The position numbers were made by a program, and so were the translations under genes. Below, piece by piece: positions 7,102 to 15,733 of a stretch of DNA of 64,000 nucleotides. Below the pieces are notes generated by a model, which was not told where the DNA came from, made no database searches, and worked only from the letters and a program-made list of their open reading frames with translations. This stretch comes from an uncultured Collinsella sp. GTDB taxonomy: Bacteria > Actinomycetota > Coriobacteriia > Coriobacteriales > Coriobacteriaceae. The stretch is from positions 1 to 64,000 of the forward strand of contig CAAEDE010000040.1 of assembly GCA_900754525.1 (NCBI GenBank), read 5' to 3'. The stretch's first letter is position 1; each line of letters opens with the position of its first letter.

Positions 7102-8544
7102 CTATAGGGCAATAAGTCCCGAGATTGCTACGAATACGATATTGATGAGCGACACGACCAAGAAGAATTTCCAAACGGTCTTCCACCACTGGCCAAGCTT
7201 GATCTTACACACGCCCAAACCCGCTACAAGAATGGCGCTAGTAGGACAGATCAAAGACATCGTCGCGCTACCCATGGAGAGAGCCCACACGGCAGCCTCG
7301 GGATTAAGGCCCATGAGTTCGGTCAAAGGTCCAAAAATGGGAGCGGTCAGTGCTGCAAGGCCAGATGAGCTGGGAACCAGAATCGCCAGGAGGTTCTCAA
7401 CCGCATAAAGAAGCGTAGTAAAGAGAACCGCCGGGATGCCGCCCAGACCAGTAGCGAGCGCATTGAGGATGGTATCAATGATCATGCCGTCAGAGGCAAT
7501 GACAAGGATGCCACGCGCAAGTCCAACGACAATTGCCGAGAAAGCAAAGTCAGCGATACCCGCAACAAATTCCTGAGCGATGACGTCCTGACTAAAGCCC
7601 GCAATAACACCAGCCAACAGGCCCATGGCCAAAAAGACCGCAGAAATCTCGTTCATATACCAGCCCTGGGTCACAAGTCCCCAGATGATAAGGCACATTC
7701 CAGCGATAAATACCGCAAGCACGCCTTTTTGACGACCCGTAAATTCCGCGTCAAGGGCAGATTCATCGGCAGCGAACTCGACTTTCTTGGCGATATCATC
7801 CTCAAATGTGATCGATGACTCAGGGTTCTTCTTTACCCTTCGTGCATAGAGGACAACCCAAGTAATTGCAACGGCGGTCAAAACAACCCAGGCAATCATA
7901 CGCAGCCACAGCTGGGGGTTGCCCTGAATACCAAGAATACCTTGCGCAATGAGAACATTAAACGGATTAATCGTTGAGGCGATGTAACCCGTGCGCGCTC
8001 CAACGAACACGACCATGAACGCCGTCATCGAGTCGAAGCCCATAGCCATCATAATTGGCATGAAGATCGCAAAGAACGGGAGAGTTTCTTCCGCCATGCC
8101 AAAGCTCGTTCCGCCCAATGCAAAGAGAACCATCGCAATAGGAATAATTAGAATGTCTTTGTTCTTAAAGCGGCGAACGACACGACCCATTCCGCTCGTG
8201 ATAGCGCCCGTTTTAGTAATAACCTGAAACGAACCGCCCACAATCAAGATGAATGCAACGACCTCAATTGCCTCTTGTATACCGCGCGTTGGAGCCTGAA
8301 GAACATCGAAGACGCCTTGTCTGAGATCTACTTTATCCCCGGTTTCCTCGTCAATATATGTCTTTTCACTCTGCTCATACGTACCTGCGACAGTGACTTC
8401 ACGACCGTTCACCTCCTGACGCTGATAGGACCCAGAGGGAACAATCCACGTGAGAACAGCGAAGATGACCATAAGTGCAAAGATGATCGCATATACGTGC
8501 GGGACCTTGAACTGCTTGATGCCTTTCGAACTTTCCGCTGCCAT
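7102..8544 (-). CDS. YfcC-family membrane carrier, probable arginine/ornithine exchanger
   Basis: This 480-aa polytopic membrane protein has about 12 hydrophobic segments. It starts with a short cytoplasmic tail and the YfcC/DcuC-superfamily opening VPHVYAIIFALMVIFAVLTWIVPSG (first helix near residues 14-36). A soluble loop follows (about 40-80). Further family landmarks are VGARTGYIASTINPFNVLIAQGI and, near the C-terminus, LLAILVPSSSGLAALTAPIFGP. It is not the classical ArcD (APC superfamily). YfcC proteins are, however, commonly found in arginine deiminase operons, and its place directly before arcA and argF supports arginine/ornithine or arginine/citrulline exchange (inference). It is the promoter-proximal gene, facing the 253-bp divergent region. 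Confidence 0.85.
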   Translation of the reverse strand: MAAESSKGIKQFKVPHVYAIIFALMVIFAVLTWIVPSGSYQRQEVNGREVTVAGTYEQSEKTYIDEETGDKVDLRQGVFDVLQAPTRGIQEAIEVVAFILIVGGSFQVITKTGAITSGMGRVVRRFKNKDILIIPIAMVLFALGGTSFGMAEETLPFFAIFMPIMMAMGFDSMTAFMVVFVGARTGYIASTINPFNVLIAQGILGIQGNPQLWLRMIAWVVLTAVAITWVVLYARRVKKNPESSITFEDDIAKKVEFAADESALDAEFTGRQKGVLAVFIAGMCLIIWGLVTQGWYMNEISAVFLAMGLLAGVIAGFSQDVIAQEFVAGIADFAFSAIVVGLARGILVIASDGMIIDTILNALATGLGGIPAVLFTTLLYAVENLLAILVPSSSGLAALTAPIFGPLTELMGLNPEAAVWALSMGSATMSLICPTSAILVAGLGVCKIKLGQWWKTVWKFFLVVSLINIVFVAISGLIAL

Positions 8545-8674
8545 ATCTCCTCCTTCATTCCTTTTCCCATCTATCCAGCTGGCACCATAAATGTATGAGG
8601 TTGCTCAGCGGTGGTCGGCCAACCATCGCCATCGTGTCGCTTTTCACCTATGAACGGCAGCTAAAGTGACGTTA

Positions 8675-8715
8675 TTAATCAATCTGATATTTAAAATTGA
8701 TGTTATTTATCAATT
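8675..8715. promoter_or_regulatory. AT-rich half-site cluster in the divergent arc region (candidate operator)
   Basis: The 253-bp region between the two arc units contains an unusually AT-rich patch. It has an inverted repeat AATTGAT-7nt-ATCAATT (8695-8701 with 8709-8715) and a further ATCAAT half-site at 8678-8683. It is placed to control both the carrier-arcA-argF operon and arcA2. The coupled XRE regulator (10051-10707) is the obvious candidate binder. An ArgR-type site is an alternative, but the match to the usual ARG box is poor. Confidence 0.45.
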
Positions 8716-8797
8716 ACATACGTCTTTTAACTTTTCCGCAACACAACAAGGAACCTGCCTTAGCCTTATATAAAAACCAGCAGGACAGGAGACAGAC

Positions 8798-10048
8798 ATG
8801 CAAGGCGTACACATAACAAATGAAATCGGTCATTTAAAAGCCGTACTTGTCCATCGACCAGGAGCTGAAACACAAAACTACCCTGATGCCGACTTCAGCC
8901 AAGTTTTCTCCCTGCGAAAATGGAGCGGTCGTTTTGACCTCGACAAAGCAATATATGAGCACGATTCCATGGTTCAATTGCTTGAGAAGCATGGCGTAGA
9001 AACCATTGAAATTAGGGACCTTCTCGAAGACTCACTTGAAACTGAGCCCCAATCACTTAAATATTTTATTGATGACTACCTCCGTTGCAGTGGGGCAACA
9101 GGCAGAGAGTTCCTCGAGACAATAACCCAGCTGTTTGAGAACGCTAAGAACACCCAGGAATTGGTGAATATAGTACTTAACGGCATTCGCTTTGGAGACA
9201 CTGAGCTATGTTCAAACCAGTCGGAAACACTACGGGCGCTCGTGCACGAGCAATTTGACCCCGCCTCGCTCTTGGTCAATCCCCTCAACACGCTATTTTT
9301 TACTCGTGATCCTGCTGTGGTAGTCGGAGACGGCATCATCCTAAATCATATGTATTGGCCTGAGCGTGATCGTGAGGTCGCCTTATACCGGCAGATATTC
9401 ACCCACCACAAGATCATGGGAGAAACCCCAGTATGTGATTTGAACAGGAGTAGTTACCATATCGAAGGCGGAGACATTCTTGTTATCAGTGCTAAGACAA
9501 TATTAGTTGGAATCTCTGACCGAACTGAACCCGCCGCCGTCGAGTCACTTGCCAAAGAGCTCCTGACCTCAAATAAATTCCAGACCACCGAGCTAATTGC
9601 GATTCGAGTCCCCTCTGACGGGCTGCGTATCCACCTCGATACGTTCATAAGTAGAATTGATCACGACGCGTTCCTCATCGATCGTGAGATATGCAATGCC
9701 GTTGATGCATACAGCATTCAACTAAAACGATCCGGAAAGGGCCTTACGATCACTCCTATCGATCGCACGATTCCGGAAATACTCTCTGCAGCCTGTTGCG
9801 AACCAATAAAAGTAATTGACTGCGGAGGCGGGAATCAAACCGCCTACGAAAGAGAGCGCCGGAACAACGCAACGTCTATCCTTGCGCTCTCGCCAGGAAA
9901 ACTATGCGTATATGAAGAAAACGTTTGGACCAACGAAGCGCTTGAGAAAGCAGGAATGGAATTATTCCCGTTATCCATTGACGAGCTCACCAAAGGCTAT
10001 GGTGGCACAAACTGTCTATGCCTCCCTCTGTGGCGAGAGGATCTATAG
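8798..10048 (+). CDS. Second, diverged arginine deiminase-family protein
   Basis: This 416-aa member of the same family as arcA keeps every catalytic landmark: FTRDP, HIEGGD, HLDT and Cys406 in GGTNCLCLPLWRED. It should therefore be a competent guanidine-modifying enzyme. The first half differs strongly from the neighbour, with a longer segment around 30-45 and different residues 70-150, so it is not a recent duplication. AGGAG lies 6 nt before the ATG. It is transcribed away from the arc operon, and its stop is 2 bp before the regulator ATG at 10051. Arginine itself is the most likely substrate. A different guanidino compound is possible, since this copy has no OTC or carrier of its own. Confidence 0.9.
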   Translation: MQGVHITNEIGHLKAVLVHRPGAETQNYPDADFSQVFSLRKWSGRFDLDKAIYEHDSMVQLLEKHGVETIEIRDLLEDSLETEPQSLKYFIDDYLRCSGATGREFLETITQLFENAKNTQELVNIVLNGIRFGDTELCSNQSETLRALVHEQFDPASLLVNPLNTLFFTRDPAVVVGDGIILNHMYWPERDREVALYRQIFTHHKIMGETPVCDLNRSSYHIEGGDILVISAKTILVGISDRTEPAAVESLAKELLTSNKFQTTELIAIRVPSDGLRIHLDTFISRIDHDAFLIDREICNAVDAYSIQLKRSGKGLTITPIDRTIPEILSAACCEPIKVIDCGGGNQTAYERERRNNATSILALSPGKLCVYEENVWTNEALEKAGMELFPLSIDELTKGYGGTNCLCLPLWREDL

Positions 10049-10050
10049 CC

Positions 10051-10707
10051 ATGGGCTTCGGGGCAAATATTCGTAAACTCCGCACCATGGAGCATCTTGG
10101 TCAGGCGCAACTTGCAGAGATGTTGGGGGTATCTAAAGAGACCGTTTGTCGTTGGGAAAAAAGTCGGTATGCCCCCCGTGAGCGCCATATTGAAAAGTTA
10201 CAAACGCTCTTCGGTTGCACCCGCGATGAACTTGTTGGCGAGGAAAACGGTTTGGCCGTAAAACTCGCAAATAAAAGAATCGTCACCGACGAAGACCCTG
10301 CTATCCACGAAATGGAGGGCGCATTTCCCGTCATCGATATCGAATCGCAAAAGCGCCGCATCACGCACAGCCAACAAAATGTTTGCGCGCCCGTAGACGT
10401 AGCCAAGCGTCACCCACATAGCGTTTTCGTTAAAATCAAAGGTGACGAAATGTCCCGCATTTACCCTCCCGGCAGCTTACTACTTGTCGATACCACCGCA
10501 AAGCCTTGGAACGGCTGTGCTGTATTGGCGCTCGCAGACGGTAAAACACCGGTAATTAGGCGATTTGCAGAAGGAAACGACATGATTGTGCTGTCGTCCC
10601 ATTCTTATGCAACAGCAAGTCCGGATCTGATGTTTAACAAACGGAGAATTAGGATCATAGGAGTCGTCGTTTGGTATCAAGCAAGCCATGATCACACGCT
10701 TAATTAA
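10051..10707 (+). CDS. XRE-family regulator with a degenerate S24 (LexA/CI-like) domain
   Basis: The 218-aa protein has an N-terminal helix-turn-helix (about residues 4-62: QLAEMLGVSKETVCRWEKSRYAP) and a C-terminal S24-peptidase fold (about 125-205). In active S24 proteins the serine lies in GDSM and a lysine follows in a VKR-type motif. Here they read GDEM (Glu133) and IRR (Arg170), so self-cleavage is not expected. The start at 10051 is chosen because the HTH begins there and AGAGGA lies about 10 nt upstream, inside the end of arcA2. The 2-bp gap implies translational coupling. A local regulator of one or both arginine deiminase units is inferred from position. Confidence 0.85.
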   Translation: MGFGANIRKLRTMEHLGQAQLAEMLGVSKETVCRWEKSRYAPRERHIEKLQTLFGCTRDELVGEENGLAVKLANKRIVTDEDPAIHEMEGAFPVIDIESQKRRITHSQQNVCAPVDVAKRHPHSVFVKIKGDEMSRIYPPGSLLLVDTTAKPWNGCAVLALADGKTPVIRRFAEGNDMIVLSSHSYATASPDLMFNKRRIRIIGVVVWYQASHDHTLN

Positions 10708-10767
10708 ATCGACTTTCCCAAAAACGACCGTACCGCACAGACAGCTCAAAGCCCCAGCCCAAATGAA

Positions 10768-11343
10768 CTACTTTTTGGCGGCTTTGCGCTCGTCGCGGAT
10801 GCGGGCGCGGTCCATGGCCGCCTCGACAGCCGAGAAGCGGCAACCACAGTAGTTCTGCCGATACATGCCAAGCTCGCGCGAACGGCGTGTCGCCTCGGGG
10901 TAATACGGGCGAAAATCGCGAATCACCGGGGTGAGCCCATGTGCCGCCGCCAAGCGCTCAAGCACGTCATTGCAGGTATCGAACAGCTGGTACGGCGAGA
11001 CGGCGAGCGTCGTGCCCACAAACTCAAGCCCGCACTCCTGGGCCACACGGCACGCCTCGGCCAAGCGCAGGGCATAGCACGCGCGACAGCGACGAGGCCG
11101 ATCGGCACCCAGCGGTGCCACGCCGGTCTCCCAGCGATCGCGGTCCTCCCCTGCCTCGATGAGCTCGATGTCTCCATCGGCACACCACCGGCGCAGCTCG
11201 TCCAGGCGGCGCTGCCATTCATCGCGCGGTTGAATATTGGGATTGGTCCAGCAAATCGTGGGCTCAAACCCCTCCTCGCGCAGCAGGCGAACCGGCTCAA
11301 GCGAGCATGGTGCACAGCACGCATGCAGCAACAACGACTTCAT
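10768..11343 (-). CDS. queH: Epoxyqueuosine reductase QueH
   Basis: QueH reduces epoxyqueuosine to queuosine in tRNA and is the non-cobalamin alternative to QueG. The 191-aa protein starts MKSLLLHACCAPCS. Its metal/cluster-ligand motifs are visible: HACCAPCS at the N-terminus, RRCRACYALRL in the middle and QNYCGCRFS near the C-terminus. The ATG at 11343 is chosen because GAGGAG is 6 nt upstream, while the ATG at 11349 directly abuts it. Its 5' end lies 10 bp from the stop of the upstream gene at 11354. Together with queA it points to a working queuosine pathway. Confidence 0.93.
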   Translation of the reverse strand: MKSLLLHACCAPCSLEPVRLLREEGFEPTICWTNPNIQPRDEWQRRLDELRRWCADGDIELIEAGEDRDRWETGVAPLGADRPRRCRACYALRLAEACRVAQECGLEFVGTTLAVSPYQLFDTCNDVLERLAAAHGLTPVIRDFRPYYPEATRRSRELGMYRQNYCGCRFSAVEAAMDRARIRDERKAAKK

Positions 11344-11353
11344 CGACATCTCC

Positions 11354-11920
11354 TCACCCAAAAAAGCGCACGCCAAAGGACGTATCCTCGCAGGCGACAA
11401 TGCGGCGGTCGCGCAAAATGGTCCGCACGTAATACCAGTCGCCTACACAGCCCGACAAATGCAAGCCGGCAGCCAGATAGCACAGCAGCGGATAGCCCGA
11501 AAACGCAAACCCCAGGGCAAACGCTGTCGTCACAACAACCGTCGGCGCCAGGCAAATCGCCATATACCGCCGGCGCGAATACACAATCCCCTCGGCGCAG
11601 GCATAAATCATGCACGTCTCACGGTTCGCTCCAAAAGTCACGCGCGCATCCGCGGGCGCAAACAACTTAAAGAACGCTGCATGCACCAGCTCGTGCACGG
11701 CAAATGACGCCGCAGAAACCGCAGCCAAGCCGACTATCCAGCCCACGACAGCCATCCAGCCGCCCGCGTCAGCCGCATCCAAGTCTACAGGCCCGCCCAG
11801 CAGCATAAACACCGGCACCAGGCACACGGCAAACACGCCGACTACGACCATTCCCCACACGAAGCAAGCGTGCAGAAAATCCTCGTCCTCAAACGCATGT
11901 ATGTTGGAAATCTCATTCAT
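11354..11920 (-). CDS. DUF3267 putative membrane zinc metalloprotease
   Basis: This 188-aa integral membrane protein has roughly four or five hydrophobic segments. The zinc-binding HExxH motif occurs as HELVHA near residue 77, at the edge of the second or third helix. A second half contains the segment YMAICLAPTVVVTTAFALGFAF and a C-terminal arginine-rich tail. This is the pattern of DUF3267, a family related to M50-like zincins whose substrates are generally unknown. The gene lies directly upstream of queH (10-bp spacing), probably in one transcript, but a functional link is not evident. Confidence 0.8.
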   Translation of the reverse strand: MNEISNIHAFEDEDFLHACFVWGMVVVGVFAVCLVPVFMLLGGPVDLDAADAGGWMAVVGWIVGLAAVSAASFAVHELVHAAFFKLFAPADARVTFGANRETCMIYACAEGIVYSRRRYMAICLAPTVVVTTAFALGFAFSGYPLLCYLAAGLHLSGCVGDWYYVRTILRDRRIVACEDTSFGVRFFG

Positions 11921-11965
11921 AGCATCTTAGGATAGCGCCCCCGTCACGCACCCGTCAGCATGTGC

Positions 11966-11971
11966 GATAAT
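11966..11971 (+). promoter_or_regulatory. Candidate extended -10 element of the MetRS-like gene
   Basis: TGCGATAAT at 11963-11971 resembles an extended -10 box (TGn-TATAAT class), lying about 80 bp before the start codon at 12053. No good -35 box is visible. The 45-bp gap to the divergent DUF3267 gene leaves little other room for a promoter. Confidence 0.35.
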
Positions 11972-12052
11972 GTCGAACGATATGCACGAATTGACCACCG
12001 CGCCGCCGAGCCCCGCGCCCGGCCGCGCCCTCACCATATGCGAAGGAGTCCC

Positions 12053-14203
12053 ATGGCATCCAAATACTCCATGAACGACCGTCCCAGCTGGCCTCGCCGC
12101 GCCATCGTTACCGCCGGCGAGCCCTACGGCAACAAGGGTCTTCACTTTGGCCACGTTGGCGGCGTCTTTGTCCCTGCCGACTTCTTCGCCCGCTTCCTGC
12201 GCGACCGCCTGGGCCGCGAGAACGTCATCTTCACCTCGGGCACCGACTGCTATGGCTCGCCCATCATGGAAAGCTACCGCAAGCTCAAGGAGAACGAGGG
12301 CTACGACAAGTCCATTAGCGAGTATGTCGAGTCCAATCACTCCCGCCAGGCCGCGACCCTCAACAACTACAACATCAGCTGCGACATCTACGGCGGCTCG
12401 GGCCTTGAGCCGGCTGCGCAGATTCACAACGAGGTAACCGACGAGATTATCAAGCGCCTGCACGAGCAGGGCACCATCTCCAAGCGCTCCACGCTGCAGT
12501 TCTACGATGCCAAGGCCGGCACGTTCCTCAACGGCCGCCAGGTGATCGGCCGCTGCCCCATCCAGGGCTGCAAGTCCGAGAAGGCTTATGCCGACGAGTG
12601 CGACCTGGGTCACCAGTTTGAGCCCGAGGAGCTCATCGCGCCCAAAAGCCAGCTCACCGGCGAGGTGCCCGAGCTGCGCCCGGTCGACAACCTCTACTTT
12701 GACCTGCCGGCCTACCTCGACTTTATGAAGACCTATACCGCCAAGCTCGCCCAGAACCCGCAGGTTCGCTCCGTGGTCTCCAAGACCATGGAGGAGTGGC
12801 TGCTGCCGGCCCAGCTCTACATCCAGAACAAGTTCCGCGAGGCCTTCGATGCCGTCGAGGACCAGCTTCCTGAGCACACCGTGCTGGAGCCCGAGGGCAA
12901 CAAGAGCAGCTTTACCGTCACCTTCCCCAGCTGGAAGGAGCGCGACGATGCCCACGCGGTGCTCGCCAACGGCGGCGTGCGCTTCCGCAGCGGCAAGGCG
13001 CTCGTGCCCTTCCGCATCACCGGCAACATCGACTGGGGCGTTCCAGTGCCCGAGGTCGATGGCGTCTCCGACGTCACCTGCTGGTGCTGGCCCGAGAGCC
13101 TATGGGCGCCCATCAGCTATACGCGTACCGTGCTCGCACGCGATGCCAAGGCCGCCGGCGTGACCGAGGGCGTCGCCGCCCGGGATGCCGCCCTCATGGG
13201 CGAGCCCGCCGCCGACTCCACGCAGGTGCCCGCACCCACCTACCAGCACAGCTCGCTCGACTGGCGCGACTGGTGGTGCTCGGACGACGCACAGATCTAC
13301 CAGTTCATCGGTCAGGACAACATCTATTTCTACTGCATCGCGCAGACCGCCATGTGGGAGGCCCTGGGCTGGGACCTCACGCAGAGCACCGTCAGCGCCT
13401 GCTACCACCTGCTCTACATGGGCAAAAAGGCCAGCTCGTCCTCGCAGACGCCTCCCCCGCCGGCAGACGACCTGCTCAACCACTACACCTGCGAGCAGAT
13501 GCGTGCGCACTGGCTGTCGCTCGGCCTGTCCGAGAAGCCGGTGAGCTTTAGCCCTAAGGCATACGACACGCGTGTGACCGGCAAGGACAAGGACGGCAAC
13601 GAGGTGCGCGCCTGCGACGACAAGCGCGTTATCGACCCGGCCCTTAAGGAGAGTGCGCTGCTGACTGGCGTGTTCAACCGTCTGGCCCGCAGCTGTTTCT
13701 ACGGCGTCGCCGTCAAGGAGGGCGACGAGAGCCCCTACCGCAACGGCTGCATCCCCGCCGGTGCCGCTTCTGACACCGTGGTCGAAGCCGCCCAGCAGGC
13801 AGCCCTCGCCTTTGAGCAGGCCATGTACAAGTTCGAGACGCACCGCGCACTCGCCGTGTGCGACGACTACCTGCGCGCCGCCAACAAGCGCTGGAGCGAT
13901 GCCTCCAAGGCCGCCAACAAGCTCGAGGGTAACGAGGCAAACGCCGCGATGACGCAGGCCCTCGTCGACGCCTTTACCGAGCTGCGCGTGGCGACTGTGC
14001 TCATGCACGGTATTGTGCCGGCCGGCTGCGAGCTCATCTGCGAATATTTCGACGTCGATCCGGTCGCCTTCTTTAGCTGGGATAACATCTTTGCCTCCAC
14101 GGACGAGTTTGTGGAGAGCCTGGGCGAGAAGCCCGGTGAGCACCGCGTGAAGCCGCTGCCCCCGCGCTTCGACTTCTTCAGCAAGCACGAGAGCCAGTAC
14201 TAA
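12053..14203 (+). CDS. Methionyl-tRNA synthetase-like class I ligase, divergent
   Basis: The 716-aa protein follows the MetRS plan. It has a Rossmann core with HFGH for the HIGH motif (GLHFGHVGGVFVPADFFAR), SGTDCYGSPIMES, a zinc knuckle region (CPIQGC...CDLGHQFEPEEL), a central WCWPES segment and an anticodon-binding helical domain. There is no C-terminal OB-fold tRNA-binding domain. The usual KMSKS loop is replaced by KKASSSS in YMGKKASSSSQTPPPP, so the ATP-activating loop is altered. GAAGGAG lies 4 nt before the ATG at 12053. It may be the organism's MetRS in a lineage-specific form, or a paralogue with another job beside a canonical metG elsewhere. The window cannot decide this. Confidence 0.78.
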   Translation: MASKYSMNDRPSWPRRAIVTAGEPYGNKGLHFGHVGGVFVPADFFARFLRDRLGRENVIFTSGTDCYGSPIMESYRKLKENEGYDKSISEYVESNHSRQAATLNNYNISCDIYGGSGLEPAAQIHNEVTDEIIKRLHEQGTISKRSTLQFYDAKAGTFLNGRQVIGRCPIQGCKSEKAYADECDLGHQFEPEELIAPKSQLTGEVPELRPVDNLYFDLPAYLDFMKTYTAKLAQNPQVRSVVSKTMEEWLLPAQLYIQNKFREAFDAVEDQLPEHTVLEPEGNKSSFTVTFPSWKERDDAHAVLANGGVRFRSGKALVPFRITGNIDWGVPVPEVDGVSDVTCWCWPESLWAPISYTRTVLARDAKAAGVTEGVAARDAALMGEPAADSTQVPAPTYQHSSLDWRDWWCSDDAQIYQFIGQDNIYFYCIAQTAMWEALGWDLTQSTVSACYHLLYMGKKASSSSQTPPPPADDLLNHYTCEQMRAHWLSLGLSEKPVSFSPKAYDTRVTGKDKDGNEVRACDDKRVIDPALKESALLTGVFNRLARSCFYGVAVKEGDESPYRNGCIPAGAASDTVVEAAQQAALAFEQAMYKFETHRALAVCDDYLRAANKRWSDASKAANKLEGNEANAAMTQALVDAFTELRVATVLMHGIVPAGCELICEYFDVDPVAFFSWDNIFASTDEFVESLGEKPGEHRVKPLPPRFDFFSKHESQY

Positions 14204-14243
14204 AACAACACTCGACATGCAATGAAATGGGAAGGAAAGACGG

Positions 14244-15347
14244 ATGTCCAAGCCGCGTCGTCGTAAGCAAAAAAAGCAGGTTAAGCCCGAGCTCAAGCTC
14301 AGGCAGTTTGCTGCTACCGAACTTTCCGACCAGCTTGCCGCCCTTCCCTGCGCCGCCGACCTGCCGCGCTTTATGGTCGACACGGTCGCCGGCGCCTATG
14401 CCCCCGCCGATGCCGAGCTCATGATCGAGGGCTTTGGCGCCGCGGTCACACGCCCGGTCACGCTGCGCGCCAACACGCTCAAGGCAACCGCCGAGGACAT
14501 CGTTGCGGCGCTCGATGCCGCCGGCATCGCCCACTACCCCGTCGCCTGGTACCCAGACGCCTTTATCCTGCCCGAGGCCCAGGTTTCCGATCTGTGGGAT
14601 CTCGACATCTACCGCGACGGCAAGATCTACCTACAGAGCCTGTCGTCCATGATGCCGCCTTTGGTGTTGGGCGCCCAGGCAGGCGAGGACATCCTGGACA
14701 TGTGCGCAGCCCCTGGCGGCAAGACGACGCAGATCACCGCCCTCACCCAGGGCCAGGCTCATCTCACAGCCTGCGAGATGAGCATTCCCCGCGCCGAAAA
14801 GCTCGAGTCAAACCTCCATCGCCAGGGTGCCAAAAACGTGCCCGTCATGCGCATCGACGCACGCGAGCTCGACGAGTTCTTCCGCTTTGACCGCATCCTG
14901 CTCGACGCTCCTTGCACCGGCACAGGCACCGTCATCAGCGGCAATGAGAAAAGCCTGCGCGGCCTGACCGAGCAGCTGCTTGGCAAGTGCGCCCGCTCGC
15001 AGCGCGCGCTTCTGGACCGCGCCATGGGAGCCCTCAAACCGGGCGGCACGCTCGTCTATTCGACTTGTTCGATCTTGCCGCAGGAAAACGAGGACGCCCT
15101 GCAAGAAGCCCTCGACAAGCACATGGACTGCGAGCTCATCCCCCTCGACGGCACGCCAAGCGAAAGCGAAGCACGCCGCGCCCAGGATGCCGGCGAGGAG
15201 CCGCGCATCGAGTCCAACGCCCTGACCGAGGCAATCGCCGCGGGTCAGGTATCGGCCATCGCCAACGGCCTGCCCGGCACGCTGACCATTCCGCCTAGCC
15301 GCGACTTTGAGGGCTTCTACATTGCCCTGATTCGAAAACGCAGCTAG
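14244..15347 (+). CDS. NOL1/NOP2/Sun-type RNA cytosine-C5 methyltransferase
   Basis: The 367-aa protein is predicted to methylate C5 of cytosine in rRNA or tRNA using SAM. It has a lysine/arginine-rich N-terminus (about residues 1-15). The SAM-binding motif is DMCAAPGGKTTQ, followed by CEMSIPRAEKLESNL, the motif IV cysteine in DAPCTGTGT and the catalytic motif VI cysteine in YSTCSILPQENE. The C-terminal PUA-like RNA-binding domain of full-length RsmF is missing or very short, so it is close to the compact archaeal/actinobacterial type. GGGAAGGAAAG precedes the ATG. It lies 40 bp behind the MetRS-like gene and could be co-transcribed with it. Confidence 0.92.
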   Translation: MSKPRRRKQKKQVKPELKLRQFAATELSDQLAALPCAADLPRFMVDTVAGAYAPADAELMIEGFGAAVTRPVTLRANTLKATAEDIVAALDAAGIAHYPVAWYPDAFILPEAQVSDLWDLDIYRDGKIYLQSLSSMMPPLVLGAQAGEDILDMCAAPGGKTTQITALTQGQAHLTACEMSIPRAEKLESNLHRQGAKNVPVMRIDARELDEFFRFDRILLDAPCTGTGTVISGNEKSLRGLTEQLLGKCARSQRALLDRAMGALKPGGTLVYSTCSILPQENEDALQEALDKHMDCELIPLDGTPSESEARRAQDAGEEPRIESNALTEAIAAGQVSAIANGLPGTLTIPPSRDFEGFYIALIRKRS

Positions 15348-15371
15348 CGCACGGATCCAAAACTCAACAAG

Positions 15372-15542
15372 CTATCTCTGTGCGCGTTTGCCCTGCTGGT
15401 CGCGATGCTGTTTAAGCATCGCGCGCTCCTTGCGTTCGGCCCTTTTGCCCTTAATGGCCGTGACCACAAAGTAGATGACCGCGGCGGCAACGATTGCGGC
15501 CACACACAGGCCAATCGAGCCAAACATTGCTGTCAATTCCAT
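15372..15542 (-). CDS. Small single-pass membrane protein (56 aa)
   Basis: A short open frame of 56 codons begins MELTAMFGSIGLCVAAIV. It continues as one membrane helix (about residues 8-30) and ends in a very basic tail rich in Lys, Arg and Gln (KGKRAERKERAM...). GAGAGG lies 9 nt before the ATG. The positive-inside rule puts the tail in the cytoplasm. It fills the gap between two plus-strand genes, on the opposite strand. I do not recognise a family. The clear ribosome site, hydrophobic block and charge asymmetry argue that it is real. Confidence 0.65.
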   Translation of the reverse strand: MELTAMFGSIGLCVAAIVAAAVIYFVVTAIKGKRAERKERAMLKQHRDQQGKRAQR

Positions 15543-15733
15543 ACCGCGTCACCTCTCTTTTAAACGGGACTTTCAAGATAGCACCTCGATACCCGCCACC
15601 ACAGCTCCTTCACGTTCGCCGGCCCTTCGGTCTAACGGATGGCACGGCGGGGAAAAATCAACTCGTCAAACGATTTAGCATTCGCTATTCCGGCTGCATA
15701 GCGCCGGCCGTCATCACATAGAATCGAGCCTCC

